A DNA stretch of 64,000 bases from Heyndrickxia sporothermodurans (GCF_016785185.1 NZ_JAEKDY010000002.1), one strand, 5' to 3'. Shown: positions 26,416 through 35,840, counted from the stretch's first letter. Made by a program: numbers and translations. Notes: generated by a model not told the origin, from the sequence alone.

Positions 26416-26942
26416 CGTTTTTCTCCTGCCTCTTGAATATAGTCATTAATTAGCTTCTCTTGATCAGCTACAGTTAGTTCTTTCTCAATCACTTTAGAAG
26501 CAATTAATACAGATAAGGATGCCACTTGTTCACGTAAAGCAGCTACTGCCAATTCTTTTTGTTGTTCGATTTCTACTTTGGCACTCTCTTTTAAGCGATT
26601 TGCTTCCGCACGTGCAGTAGTAATAATTTCTTCACGTTGAAGATCGCCTTGCTTTTTCGCATTTTCAATTAATCCTTGTGCTTCTACACGTGCTTCTTTT
26701 AATAATGCACGTTGTTCTTCTAATAGATTGCTTGCTTCTGCACGGCTTTTCTCCGCTGCTTCAATTTCATTTGCAACATGTTCTTCACGTTGCTTCATGA
26801 TTCCCATTAATGGGCCCCACGCAAACTTTTTAAGTAATGCCAACAATATAATAAACATGAGCAGCTGGAAAATAATATCACCAGTGTTCAAAAATTTATG
26901 TCCACCTTCAGCTACTCCAAGTACAAAACTACTTGTTAACAC
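26412..26942 (-). CDS. atpF: ATP synthase Fo subunit b
   Basis: Peripheral stalk subunit of 176 residues: one transmembrane helix (about 20-40, ending LLALLKKFAWGPL) and a long right-handed coiled coil rich in Glu, Lys and Ala. It starts at a GTG (26942) with a GGGAGTGA site 7 bases upstream. It overlaps atpH by 4 bases; a 190-base gap with a hairpin separates it from atpE. Confidence 0.96.
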   Translation of the reverse strand: MLTSSFVLGVAEGGHKFLNTGDIIFQLLMFIILLALLKKFAWGPLMGIMKQREEHVANEIEAAEKSRAEASNLLEEQRALLKEARVEAQGLIENAKKQGDLQREEIITTARAEANRLKESAKVEIEQQKELAVAALREQVASLSVLIASKVIEKELTVADQEKLINDYIQEAGEKR

Positions 26943-27083
26943 GCTCTATTCACTCCCTTCAAGAGTCAATACCTAAAACAGGTTTTATATAAACAATCTC
27001 TTTTAATCTTTAGTAAAATATACTGATTTCACTTGTTACCCATAAGTAAAATCCATAGACTTTTCGCTTGTCGTAACATAAAG

Positions 27084-27119
27084 CAATGGCGAAGGTTCTA
27101 TCAGATGATCTTCGCCATT
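27084..27119 (-). other. Intercistronic hairpin between atpE and atpF
   Basis: A perfect 10-bp stem AATGGCGAAG / CTTCGCCATT with a 16-base loop, in the 190-base gap after atpE. There is no T-run. It may stabilise or process the atpE message to help reach the high c-subunit stoichiometry. Confidence 0.6.
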
Positions 27120-27132
27120 TTGAATGCTAAAA

Positions 27133-27351
27133 CTATTTATTAACAACCATGAACGCGATTACCGCTGCGATAATCGGTAGGGCTTCTACTAACGCAACCC
27201 CGATAAACATAGTTGTTTGAAGCATACCACGTGCTTCTGGTTGACGAGCAATCCCCTCAACTGTACGAGATACAATAAGACCGTTACCAATACCTGCACC
27301 AAGTGCACCTAAACCGATAGCAATTGCTGCTGCGATTACACCCAAACTCAT
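27133..27351 (-). CDS. atpE: ATP synthase Fo subunit c
   Basis: Ring-forming proteolipid of 72 residues with two transmembrane helices joined by the polar loop ARQPEARG. Glu56 in GVALVEALPI is the ion-binding carboxylate. The residues around it (no ET/ES pair, hydrophobic partner positions) look like a proton-type rather than sodium-type ring. A strong AAAGGAGG site precedes the ATG. Confidence 0.97.
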   Translation of the reverse strand: MSLGVIAAAIAIGLGALGAGIGNGLIVSRTVEGIARQPEARGMLQTTMFIGVALVEALPIIAAVIAFMVVNK

Positions 27352-27426
27352 TATAAAGTTCCTCCTTTAAATGTATAAAAAAATTTTTTATAAAAATAGT
27401 TTTTGTCCTATTGGACGAATATTATA

Positions 27427-28140
27427 TTAATGGTCCTGACTCACTTTGTGTGCCATATACACCATTGTTAACATAGTAAAAATAAATGCTTGAATTGTCC
27501 CTACAAAGACTGAGAATCCTTGCCATGCAAGCGTTGGAATGATAGCTCCAATCCAACCGCCGGGACCTGACATTGCAAGACCACCAGCTAAAAGTGAAAG
27601 TAAAATTTCACCTGCATAGATGTTTCCGTAAAGACGGAGACCTAATGTTAAAGTGTTTGAAAATTCCTCAATAATTTTGAAAGGAACCATAAACGCAAAC
27701 GGCTCTTTAAAGCCTTTTAAATATCCACCAAACCCTTTTTGTCTAACACCATAAAAATGTGTTAATCCGACAATCATTATCGCTAAAGTCAGTGCGATAG
27801 TAGGGTCGGCAGTAGGTGATTTCCACCATAGGTCTCCTTTTATAACTACTGAAAATGGAAGACCTAACATATTGGAAACAAAAATGTACATAATAATCGT
27901 TATGCCTAAAACGTGAAAGGCACCACCTGTTTTCCAATCCATGTTACTCTTAATAATTCCTTTAACAAAGTCCATAACCCACTCAAAGAAGTTCTGCATA
28001 CCCGTAGGTTTCATCGCTAATTTTCTTGTAGATAGCAACGCGATAATAAATACAATTAATGAAGCAACAGTAATCATTAGCACGTTTGCCAAGTTAAAGG
28101 TAAGCCCCATAAATTCCCATAACGGCGCTCCGTGTTCCAA
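27427..28140 (-). CDS. atpB: ATP synthase Fo subunit a
   Basis: Proton-channel subunit of 237 residues with five or six transmembrane helices. The helix FSNTLTLGLRLYGNIYAGEIL carries the essential Arg facing subunit c, and the last helix has GTIQAFIFTMLTMVYMAHK. It starts at a TTG (28140) 5 bases after AGAGGTGAA; no ATG is better placed. Confidence 0.97.
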   Translation of the reverse strand: MEHGAPLWEFMGLTFNLANVLMITVASLIVFIIALLSTRKLAMKPTGMQNFFEWVMDFVKGIIKSNMDWKTGGAFHVLGITIIMYIFVSNMLGLPFSVVIKGDLWWKSPTADPTIALTLAIMIVGLTHFYGVRQKGFGGYLKGFKEPFAFMVPFKIIEEFSNTLTLGLRLYGNIYAGEILLSLLAGGLAMSGPGGWIGAIIPTLAWQGFSVFVGTIQAFIFTMLTMVYMAHKVSQDH

Positions 28141-28161
28141 TCAAATTCACCTCTCTTCCTG

Positions 28162-28539
28162 CTATTTATGTGATTGTATAATATGATGAATAATAAAATC
28201 TATCATAATGACAACATAAGATGTCACTAATCCCAAAATAACACATAAGAAATTAAAATACTCAGGATACTTCGTAGCAATCATAACCGCTAGGACCGCT
28301 GCTATCATTCTCGTGACAGTACCGAACGATCGAAAGCTTTTCCCAGTTTCTATTGCTTCACCAAAGCGTTTCGTTCTTCTTACCATGAGCCAATGATTAT
28401 ATAAGCTAATTGAAGTACCAAGAATCAAACCTAAAAAGACAGATTGATATTGGGTAAATCCCCAACCTAAAACATAAAGGGATAAAAGATACAGCATATA
28501 CTTGCGGTGCCTATTAAACATTAGTTGGAGTTCCGGCAT
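28162..28539 (-). CDS. atpI: ATP synthase accessory protein AtpI
   Basis: Membrane protein of 125 residues with four hydrophobic segments, first gene of the atp operon; AtpI family members help c-ring assembly and have been linked to Mg2+ uptake. Family motifs: YVLGWGFTQYQSVFLGLILGT and RRTKRFGEAIETG. The ATG at 28539 lies about 10 bases after GGGAGAG; an upstream in-frame TTG at 28548 sits too close to that site. Confidence 0.9.
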   Translation of the reverse strand: MPELQLMFNRHRKYMLYLLSLYVLGWGFTQYQSVFLGLILGTSISLYNHWLMVRRTKRFGEAIETGKSFRSFGTVTRMIAAVLAVMIATKYPEYFNFLCVILGLVTSYVVIMIDFIIHHIIQSHK

Positions 28540-29054
28540 GTCTTTCAAATCTCTCCCGAAAAGAAATGTCGGACTGTATGAAGCAAGACTATTATTTACT
28601 ACTAATAGTCAAGGAGTAGTCCGATGAAAAAATTAGTGGTTCAGTATTAAAATGAGGATCTACTCAACTACAGCCAAGTATTTCTAAAACACTGGTTAAG
28701 TTTTTATGACTAACTACATTTTTGCGTACCTAGCATACTTCAATTCTCACCTTGCATAAGATGAATGGACAAGAGGTTTTTCATTGTGAAAGCATACTGA
28801 AAACCCTATCATTCAACACCCTCTGTTAGCATACAATAGGGTATTATCAATGTCAATTGGTTTCTGTGAAAAACCGCACTATCTCAACCATCCACACTAA
28901 AATTGTCACAAAATCATCAAATTTTATAAATAATTTGTTTTTCGAAAATTTATAAATTTTATAGCAAACTATTTATTATTTACTTCTACTATTTTATCTA
29001 TTTTATTTATCGCGCACCACATTTATTTTTTTCCATTATCATTTTGCAATAGTT
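28540..29054. other. 515-base gap upstream of atpI with nested inverted repeats
   Basis: No gene seen. It must contain the atp promoter and the end of the protease transcript. At 28570-28623 an outer stem CGGACT/AGTCCG encloses a perfect inner stem GACTATTA/TAATAGTC, only 31 bases upstream of the atpI start on the transcribed strand. Further out, ACCCTAT...ATAGGGT (about 28814-28855), GGTTTT...AAAACC arms and a very AT-rich imperfect repeat (about 28920-28965) are present. I could not place the atp promoter reliably or find a clear protease terminator. Confidence 0.55.
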
Positions 29055-31256
29055 TTAACGATTGTTCTTGAATATCCTCTTGCCCATTGTTACGCGCAAA
29101 AGCGCTACTACTTTGTTCAAATATTTAGGGACTTTAAATTCAATTTGGTTTTCTTTTAAACCTGGTCCTACTTTCTTCCTTTCTTCAAGAAATCCTATAA
29201 ATTTTAATGTATCTTCTTCAAATAATGCGATACCAAACTCTTCTGCACCCATTGGTAAATAAACTTCATAACGGAAAGTTTCCGGTGAATCTCCGGGCAC
29301 TATTGAAAAGCCCATCAACCTCGGAAAACTCGGTTCCTTTTTTATAAATAGAAAAGGAATATCAATACTTTTGTCTTTTTCAATTAAGGAAAGATATCCA
29401 TCAATCATTTCTTTATTAGTTTGGAAGCTTCTTTTAATAAAGGCGGATATTGACAAGGTTCTTTTCTCTCCGGGCTTTAACGTAAATGGCAGCGGAAGTT
29501 TCCAATCTATATTTTCATCATACTTTAAAAGTTTAAAATGATAATGCTTTGTTTGATTACTTATATTTGTTATTGTTACTTGCTTTTTGTTTTCATCAAA
29601 TTGCTTTGTAAGTATCCCAAACGATAGACTACTTGGTGAAACTAATGTTTTGGTATGTATCGCTTGATCAATATTAATTCTTCCCGCTCCTTGTTCATAA
29701 ACTTTATACCGATTTCCCTTTTCATCGTGGAGGATTGTGGCCGTGTTCATAATGGAAGATTTAATTTCGGCAGGCCCCCACTCCGGGTGAGCTTGTTTTA
29801 TTAAAGCAGCCGCACCGGCAATATATGGTGCTGACATACTAGTTCCTTGTAATTCAATATACCTTTTATCGGGAATCGTACTTCTAATTGCCACACCAGG
29901 GGCCGTAATATCAGGTTTTATTGACCAATTTATTGTTACGGGACCTCTTGAGCTAAAATCGGCAAGAAGGTCTTTTTCTACTTTATAAATGGTTGAAGCC
30001 AAAATAGGAGATTTTTTGGGGATTAAACTTTCCCCATCAACCATGGATATCGAAACTGCAGGGATATTGATTTCACCATCAATTTTCCCTACGAACGGTC
30101 CTTTCGTATTATTAAAAATAATCACGCCAACCGCACCTGCGGCTTCTGCATTTTTTACTTTTTTTGAGAACTCTATCTCTCCGCGTTTTATAAGTGCGAT
30201 TTTACCAGCTACATTTTTCATATCTTTCTTTTTTCCAATTCCGACGTATTGAACTGGATACGTATGGTTTAAGTTCCATTTTACGCTTCCTACAAAAGGG
30301 ACTAGTTTGATTGGACTTTTTAACTGAACAGCTGACAAATAAGGTACTTTCAGCACAGGGGTTGAGGCTCCAACCGAAATGGCTTTTGAAGATGTTCCCG
30401 GAGTTCCTACCGTCCATAGATTTGGACCTGAATTCCCGTTGGATGTAACGGCCACGATCCCTTTTTCAACTGCCTTATTTAATGCAATGCTAATAGGTAA
30501 ATCCGGACCATTAACATCTGACCCTAAAGAAAGATTAATGATATCAAGTTTACTTTTCACTGTTCTTTCAATTGCCGCCAATATTTGCTCGGTAGTACCT
30601 TTTCCACCCGCTCCTAATGCTCGATACGCGTAGATCTTTACATCCGGTGCAACCCCTTTCATCCTTCCGTTTGCACCGATTATGCCGGCCACATGTGTCC
30701 CGTGAATGGTTGGTTCACCTTCATGGATCTGTGTCTCAAGCGGATTATTATCCTCATCAACTAGATCGTAGCCACCACTATAATTGGACCTTAAATCCGG
30801 ATGGGTATAATCAATCCCAGTATCAATGACCCCTACTTTAATTCCCTTCCCTGTCAGACGATTACCTTTGGAATCATAGTAATTTTGTGCTTTTTCCGCC
30901 CCAATTAAAGATAATGCAGACGGATTTAGCTTTTCTACACTGTAGGATTGGTTATCATAAGTAGCCGAGATTTTGCGATACATTTGTGATAATTTGAGTA
31001 AGTCTTGTCTTGAGCCGACAACGGAAAATCCATTAAACGTTTCGGAAAAAAGATACCTAAGTTTGATTGAAGGATATTTTTTTATATAATTCTCTATTTC
31101 TACCTTGTTAGGTGTTCCTTTTGTTGCAAAAATCATAACTACTTTTTCTAAAGGGGAAGGTGGTGGAAGTGAAGGTATGTTCCAAGCCTTAGCCGAAATA
31201 CTTGGCGAGAAAGTCAAAAAAAACAAGAGTCCAATAAGTAATTGCTGCCGTTTCAC
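29055..31256 (-). CDS. Secreted subtilisin-family serine protease (Vpr-like)
   Basis: Exported S8 protease of 733 residues. Signal peptide 1-22 or so; I9-type propeptide about 38-108; catalytic domain with Asp145 (VIDTGIDYTHPDL), His185 (HGTHVAG), oxyanion Asn275 (NGNSGPN) and Ser473 (GTSMSAPYIAG). A PA-type insert (about 335-425, GVIIFNNTKG) splits the catalytic domain, as in Vpr. A Fn3-like region follows (about 555-640). All catalytic residues are intact. It starts at a GTG 9 bases after GGAGGG. It lies between mnaA and the atp operon, a place with no protease in B. subtilis; the nearest characterised relative is probably Vpr. Confidence 0.93.
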   Translation of the reverse strand: MKRQQLLIGLLFFLTFSPSISAKAWNIPSLPPPSPLEKVVMIFATKGTPNKVEIENYIKKYPSIKLRYLFSETFNGFSVVGSRQDLLKLSQMYRKISATYDNQSYSVEKLNPSALSLIGAEKAQNYYDSKGNRLTGKGIKVGVIDTGIDYTHPDLRSNYSGGYDLVDEDNNPLETQIHEGEPTIHGTHVAGIIGANGRMKGVAPDVKIYAYRALGAGGKGTTEQILAAIERTVKSKLDIINLSLGSDVNGPDLPISIALNKAVEKGIVAVTSNGNSGPNLWTVGTPGTSSKAISVGASTPVLKVPYLSAVQLKSPIKLVPFVGSVKWNLNHTYPVQYVGIGKKKDMKNVAGKIALIKRGEIEFSKKVKNAEAAGAVGVIIFNNTKGPFVGKIDGEINIPAVSISMVDGESLIPKKSPILASTIYKVEKDLLADFSSRGPVTINWSIKPDITAPGVAIRSTIPDKRYIELQGTSMSAPYIAGAAALIKQAHPEWGPAEIKSSIMNTATILHDEKGNRYKVYEQGAGRINIDQAIHTKTLVSPSSLSFGILTKQFDENKKQVTITNISNQTKHYHFKLLKYDENIDWKLPLPFTLKPGEKRTLSISAFIKRSFQTNKEMIDGYLSLIEKDKSIDIPFLFIKKEPSFPRLMGFSIVPGDSPETFRYEVYLPMGAEEFGIALFEEDTLKFIGFLEERKKVGPGLKENQIEFKVPKYLNKVVALLRVTMGKRIFKNNR

Positions 31257-31325
31257 TAGAGGAAACCCTCCTTATTACTTTTTTATTAGCTTTTCACGAA
31301 AGGGTAGGGTTATGCAGCAAGAGCA

Positions 31326-31360
31326 TTAAAAAACAAGTCGGATTACTCCGCCTTGTTTTA
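31326..31360 (-). terminator. Terminator of mnaA, overlapping its stop
   Basis: Outer stem AAAACAAG/CTTGTTTT with inner CGGA/TCCG around a GTAA loop, then a T-run on the minus strand. Confidence 0.92.
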
Positions 31361-32506
31361 AAGTGGTTTATATGGTTTCGGTTTTTCATTAATATTTTTA
31401 AAATAGTATTGAATGGCTTCTACAATACGTTTAGATGCTTGTCCATCACCATATGGATTGGCAGCCTTAGCCATTTTCTCGTAGGATTCTTTATTTGTTA
31501 ATAATTCTGTAGCAAGTTGATAGATTGTTTCCTCCTCGACTCCTGCTAACTTAAGAGTACCCGCTTCAATTCCTTCCGGACGTTCAGTTGTATCGCGAAG
31601 CACAAGAACAGGAACACCAAGTGATGGTGCTTCTTCCTGCACTCCCCCCGAATCAGTCAAAATGAGATAAGCATGACTGGCAAAGTTATGGAAATCAATA
31701 ACGTCTAGCGGTTCGATAAGATGAATACGAGGATTGCCTCCTAAAACTTCATTGGCAATATCTCGAACAGCAGGATTTAAGTGAACGGGATAGACTACTT
31801 GAACTTTCGGATGTTCATCAACTATTCGCTTTACTGCCCGAAACATATTTCTCATCGGTTCCCCGAGATTTTCCCGACGATGTGCAGTAAGCAGGATTAG
31901 TTTATCGTCTCCAAGTTTCCCTAAAATCTTATGTTCGTATTCACTTTTAACAGTCGTTTTTAATGCATCTATTGCGGTATTTCCGGTAATAAAGATACTG
32001 TCTTTATTTTTATTCTCAGCTAATAAGTTATTAGATGCTTTCTCAGTTGGAGCAAAATGAAGGTCAGCTAAAACCCCTGTCAATTGACGATTCATTTCTT
32101 CAGGATATGGCGAGTATTTGTTCCAAGTTCGTAGCCCGGCTTCCACATGACCTACAACTATTTTGTTATAATAAGCGGCTAGACTGGCAACAAAAGTTGT
32201 CGTCGTATCACCATGTACTAGAACAATGTCAGGCTTAGCCTCTTTCATTACATGGTCTAGACCTTCTAAACCTTTAGTTGTGATATCTATTAATGATTGG
32301 CGATCTTTCATCATATTTAAATCATAATGTGGTTGAATATGAAAAATATCTAAAACTTGGTCTAACATTTGGCGGTGCTGAGCAGTTACCGTAACAATCG
32401 GTTCAATACTTTCGGGATACTTTTGTAGTTCAAGAACTAAAGGGGCCATTTTAATCGCTTCCGGCCTCGTTCCAAAAATAGTCATTACTTTTATTGGTCT
32501 TTTCAT
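31358..32506 (-). CDS. mnaA: UDP-N-acetylglucosamine 2-epimerase (non-hydrolysing)
   Basis: Interconverts UDP-GlcNAc and UDP-ManNAc, supplying ManNAc for teichoic acid linkage units. Its 382 residues include IFGTRPEAIKMAPLV, VHGDTTTTFVASLAAYY, HVEAGLRTWNKYSPYPEEMNR, LTAHRRENLGEP and LTDSGGVQEEAPSLGVPVLVLRDTTERPEG (quoted in part), all family signatures. The ATG at 32506 follows GGGAGAGGAC; the longer frame (to 32566) runs into the end of upp. The gene sits 25 bases after upp, an arrangement seen in several bacilli but not in B. subtilis. Confidence 0.95.
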   Translation of the reverse strand: MKRPIKVMTIFGTRPEAIKMAPLVLELQKYPESIEPIVTVTAQHRQMLDQVLDIFHIQPHYDLNMMKDRQSLIDITTKGLEGLDHVMKEAKPDIVLVHGDTTTTFVASLAAYYNKIVVGHVEAGLRTWNKYSPYPEEMNRQLTGVLADLHFAPTEKASNNLLAENKNKDSIFITGNTAIDALKTTVKSEYEHKILGKLGDDKLILLTAHRRENLGEPMRNMFRAVKRIVDEHPKVQVVYPVHLNPAVRDIANEVLGGNPRIHLIEPLDVIDFHNFASHAYLILTDSGGVQEEAPSLGVPVLVLRDTTERPEGIEAGTLKLAGVEEETIYQLATELLTNKESYEKMAKAANPYGDGQASKRIVEAIQYYFKNINEKPKPYKPL

Positions 32507-32531
32507 GTCCTCTCTCCCTCTAAGTATCCAT

Positions 32532-33161
32532 TTATTTCGTTCCGAATAAACGATCCCCCGCATCACCTAGACCAGGAACAATGTATCCTTTTTCATTTAA
32601 TTTTTCATCTAATCCGGCAATGTATATGTCAATATCAGGATGTGCTTCTTTCAGTGCTTCCACACCTTCCGGAGCGGCAATAAGGCACATAAATTTAATG
32701 TTTTTCGCACCACGTTTTTTCAAAGAATTAATTGCTTCGACAGCCGATCCCCCTGTTGCTAGCATCGGATCAACGACAATAAAGTCTCTTTCTTCCACAT
32801 CATTTGGAAGTTTTGCATAATATTCAACAGGTTTTAATGTTTTCGGATCACGATACAAGCCAATATGTCCTACTTTTGCGGCAGGGATTAGCTTCAACAC
32901 GCCATCGACCATTCCAATTCCGGCACGAAGAATAGGGACAATTCCTATTTTCTTTCCCGATAATATTTTAGACTTCGATACACTTACAGGTGTTTCGATT
33001 TCGATATCTTCTAATGGCATATCACGTGTAATTTCATACACCATAAGTGTTGCTACTTCATCAACTAACTCACGGAATTCTTTAGTACCAGTGTTTTTAT
33101 CACGTATGTACGTTAATTTATGCTGAATAAGCGGATGATCCATCACATGAACATTTCCCAT
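32532..33161 (-). CDS. upp: Uracil phosphoribosyltransferase
   Basis: Pyrimidine salvage: uracil + PRPP to UMP. Its 209 residues include the PRPP-binding motif VVDPMLATGGSAVEA and uracil-site YIVPGLGDAGDRLFGTK at the C-terminus. The gene lies between glyA and mnaA. Length and motifs are normal. Confidence 0.97.
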   Translation of the reverse strand: MGNVHVMDHPLIQHKLTYIRDKNTGTKEFRELVDEVATLMVYEITRDMPLEDIEIETPVSVSKSKILSGKKIGIVPILRAGIGMVDGVLKLIPAAKVGHIGLYRDPKTLKPVEYYAKLPNDVEERDFIVVDPMLATGGSAVEAINSLKKRGAKNIKFMCLIAAPEGVEALKEAHPDIDIYIAGLDEKLNEKGYIVPGLGDAGDRLFGTK

Positions 33162-33227
33162 TTTTTTCGCTCCTTAATATATAAAAAATTTATTACTACT
33201 ACAAATTCACCTATCTCATTCTACACG

Positions 33228-33276
33228 AAAAGGGAGTTCATTCTCAAGGCTAGACCAATTAGAATAAACTCCCTTT
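33228..33276 (-). terminator. Terminator of glyA
   Basis: Stem AAAGGGAGTT / AACTCCCTTT extended by TATTCT/AGAATG, with a 16-base loop and T's on the 3' side of the minus strand. Confidence 0.8.
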
Positions 33277-33281
33277 ATTAT

Positions 33282-34523
33282 TTATTTTTCTTGGTACAAT
33301 GGAAACTTATTGGTAAGTGCTGATACTCGTGTTCGTGCTTCTGCTAGTTTTTCATCATCTTCATGATTTTTCAATGTGTTTCCAATAATGGATGCAATTT
33401 CGTCCATTTCTTCAAGTCCAAAGCCGCGAGAAGTAACAGCAGCTGTACCGATACGAATGCCACTTGTCACAAATGGACTCTCCGGATCAAATGGAATTGT
33501 ATTTTTATTTACTGTAATACCGATATCATCAAGAACTTTTTCAGCCACTTTTCCAGTTAAACCTAATGAACGGAGGTCGACCAATAATAAATGGTTATCC
33601 GTGCCGTCGGATACTAAACTTAACCCTTCTTTTTTCAAAGATTCACCTAGACGTTTGGCATTGTCAATGATTTTTTGTGAATATTCTTTAAAGCTGTCAT
33701 CCAGAGCTTCCCCAAATGCGACTGCTTTAGCAGCAATTACATGCATTAGTGGGCCGCCTTGAATTCCGGGAAAAATTGATTTATCAATTTTCTTCGCGTA
33801 TTCTTCTTTACACAAGATCATTCCGCCGCGTGGGCCGCGTAATGTTTTATGTGTAGTAGTTGTAACAAAGTCAGCAAATGGAACTGGGCTTGGATGTAAT
33901 CCAGAAGCAACCAATCCAGCAATATGAGCCATATCTACCATCAGATACGCTCCAACTTCATCAGCTATTTCACGAAACTTTTTGAAATCTATTACTCTTG
34001 GGTAGGCACTAGCACCCGCCACAATCAGTTTTGGTTTATGTTCACGAGCTTTATTTAATACGTCTTCATAATCGATCGTGTGGCTATGTTCATCTACACC
34101 ATACTCCACAAAATTATACTGTACACCACTAAAGTTAACTGGACTACCATGTGTTAAATGGCCTCCATGGGAAAGATTCATACCTAAAACGGTATCACCT
34201 GGCTCAAGAACTGTAAAATAAACAGCCATATTTGCCTGAGCACCTGAATGGGGTTGAACATTGGCGTGTTCTGCACCAAATATTTGCTTAGCACGTTCAC
34301 GAGCAAGATTTTCAACTACATCTACATATTCACATCCGCCGTAGTACCTGCGACCCGGATATCCTTCTGCATATTTATTCGTTAAAACAGACCCTTGTGC
34401 TTCCATTACAGCTTCACTTACAAAATTCTCAGAAGCAATCAATTCAATTTTCGTCCGTTGGCGTTTCAGTTCATCTTGAATCGCTTGATATACTTCTTTA
34501 TCTTGTCCAGCTATCTTACTCAT
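33282..34523 (-). CDS. glyA: Serine hydroxymethyltransferase
   Basis: PLP enzyme interconverting serine and glycine while charging tetrahydrofolate. Its 413 residues include VTTTTHKTLRGPRGG with the Schiff-base Lys, SGAQANMAVYF, and HIAGLVASGLHPSPV. AGGAGGGGAC precedes the ATG. Upstream is the ywlG-rpiB group, downstream its terminator. Confidence 0.97.
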   Translation of the reverse strand: MSKIAGQDKEVYQAIQDELKRQRTKIELIASENFVSEAVMEAQGSVLTNKYAEGYPGRRYYGGCEYVDVVENLARERAKQIFGAEHANVQPHSGAQANMAVYFTVLEPGDTVLGMNLSHGGHLTHGSPVNFSGVQYNFVEYGVDEHSHTIDYEDVLNKAREHKPKLIVAGASAYPRVIDFKKFREIADEVGAYLMVDMAHIAGLVASGLHPSPVPFADFVTTTTHKTLRGPRGGMILCKEEYAKKIDKSIFPGIQGGPLMHVIAAKAVAFGEALDDSFKEYSQKIIDNAKRLGESLKKEGLSLVSDGTDNHLLLVDLRSLGLTGKVAEKVLDDIGITVNKNTIPFDPESPFVTSGIRIGTAAVTSRGFGLEEMDEIASIIGNTLKNHEDDEKLAEARTRVSALTNKFPLYQEK

Positions 34524-34677
34524 TTATGTCCCCTCCTGCGTCAACAATTAGTCAAATACCTTCTTATTTTAACATAGTTTTCTTACAGGCAAGTCTAATA
34601 CTTAACTTTTTTCTGATAATTTTTGCTTACTGAGTGATAACCATCTTAATGATGAACAAAAAAAGAATCCTGATTAT

Positions 34678-35256
34678 TTAGCAGGATTCTTGATTTTCGT
34701 TCATCTGATTTTCATAAACGGCTCTAGCCCCGCCAATTAATTTTGGTCGTGTTTTTGCTATAGTAACATTGGCAGAACCAAGTGTATGATTTTTGACTCT
34801 AATTGGTACGGCAACATGTTTTAGATGCATCCCGATAAATGTATTACCAATGTCGATACCCGCATCTGCTTTAATAAACTCGATCACGACAGGATCTTGA
34901 AAATGGTGATAAGCATAGGTCGCCATGGCACCACCGGCCGCCCTTACAGGTATGACGGAAACTTCCTCCCATTCATGACGATTCATGAGTTCTCTTTCTA
35001 TTACTAAACTTCTGTTTAAATGTTCACAGCATTGAAAAGCTAAATGAATCCCATGGTTACGTGCAAAGGCAGTTAACTCATCAAATATGACGGATGCTAC
35101 TTCCTCACTTCCTGCTGTCCCAATTTTTTCGCCAATCACTTCAGATGTAGAACATCCAATAACTAGAATTTGGCCTTGTTTAAACGTAACTTGGGAGGAA
35201 AAGTCATAAATTATTTCCTTCAACTGTTCTTTCCAAAGTAATAGATCTGTAGTCAA
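34678..35256 (-). CDS. ywlG: UPF0340 family protein YwlG
   Basis: Conserved protein of 192 residues (TIGR01440/UPF0340). Family motifs: VIGCSTSEVIGEKIG, LAFQCCEHLNRSLV, AGGAMATYAY, ADAGIDIGNTFIGMHLK, TRPKLIGGARAVYE. The TTG at 35256 is preferred: TTAGGTGATT lies just before it, whereas the GTG at 35265 overlaps that site; this remains uncertain. Its place between rpiB and glyA is conserved. The biochemical function is unknown to me. Confidence 0.88.
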   Translation of the reverse strand: MTTDLLLWKEQLKEIIYDFSSQVTFKQGQILVIGCSTSEVIGEKIGTAGSEEVASVIFDELTAFARNHGIHLAFQCCEHLNRSLVIERELMNRHEWEEVSVIPVRAAGGAMATYAYHHFQDPVVIEFIKADAGIDIGNTFIGMHLKHVAVPIRVKNHTLGSANVTIAKTRPKLIGGARAVYENQMNENQESC

Positions 35257-35292
35257 TCCAATCACCTAACTTATCGTATAATGAACCATTTA

Positions 35293-35739
35293 TTACAAAT
35301 TCTGTTCTTCGTAATTCGTTAATTTTTCAATTCGACGTGCATGTCTTCCACCTTCGAATTCCGTTGTTAACCACACTTTTGCAATTTCTAATGCAAGTCC
35401 AGGACCAATGACTCTTTCACCCATCGCTAGCATATTTGTATCGTTATGCTGACGGGTTGCTTTTGCACTAAATACATCGTGAACGAGAGCACAACGAATT
35501 CCTTTCACCTTATTTGCAGAAATACTCATTCCAATTCCTGTACCACAAATGAGGATTCCACGGTCAAATTCGCCATTTGCCACTTTTTGCGCAACAGGGA
35601 GAGCATAGTCAGGGTAATCAACTGAACTTTCACAATTACAGCCAAAATCTTGATATTCGATTCCCATTTCCTCTAATAAATTGCGAATTTCTTTGCGAAT
35701 ATGAACGCCGCCATGATCGGATGCCAATGCTACTTTCAT
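35293..35739 (-). CDS. rpiB: Ribose-5-phosphate isomerase B
   Basis: RpiB/LacAB-type sugar-phosphate isomerase of 148 residues, acting in the pentose phosphate pathway. Seen: ASDHGG near the start, DFGCNCESSVDYPDYA, GTGIGMSISANKVKGIRCALVHD with the conserved glycine loop, and HNDTNMLAMGERVIG. It corresponds to ywlF. It is followed by ywlG with a 36-base gap. Confidence 0.95.
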   Translation of the reverse strand: MKVALASDHGGVHIRKEIRNLLEEMGIEYQDFGCNCESSVDYPDYALPVAQKVANGEFDRGILICGTGIGMSISANKVKGIRCALVHDVFSAKATRQHNDTNMLAMGERVIGPGLALEIAKVWLTTEFEGGRHARRIEKLTNYEEQNL

Positions 35740-35812
35740 TTTTATACCCCCATTTTCTTATTTCCTACCTTTATTTTTACACATAGTACTAAATTTATAA
35801 AGTAATCCATAT

Positions 35813-35836
35813 AAGAAAAGCGAAAAGCGCCTTGGT
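35813..35836. repeat. Remnant of the AAGCGCCTTG repeat end
   Basis: AAGAAAAGCGAAAAGCGCCTTGG closely resembles the left end of the repeat at 52275-52422. It lies right after the MCP stop and is enclosed by TAAG/CTTA, possibly helping to end that transcript. Confidence 0.45.
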
Positions 35837-35840
35837 TGTC

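Noticed and set aside
28918..28966. AT-rich imperfect repeat as protease terminator
   Set aside because: The arms are nearly pure A/T with mismatches and no clear loop or T-run, so the call is not supportable.
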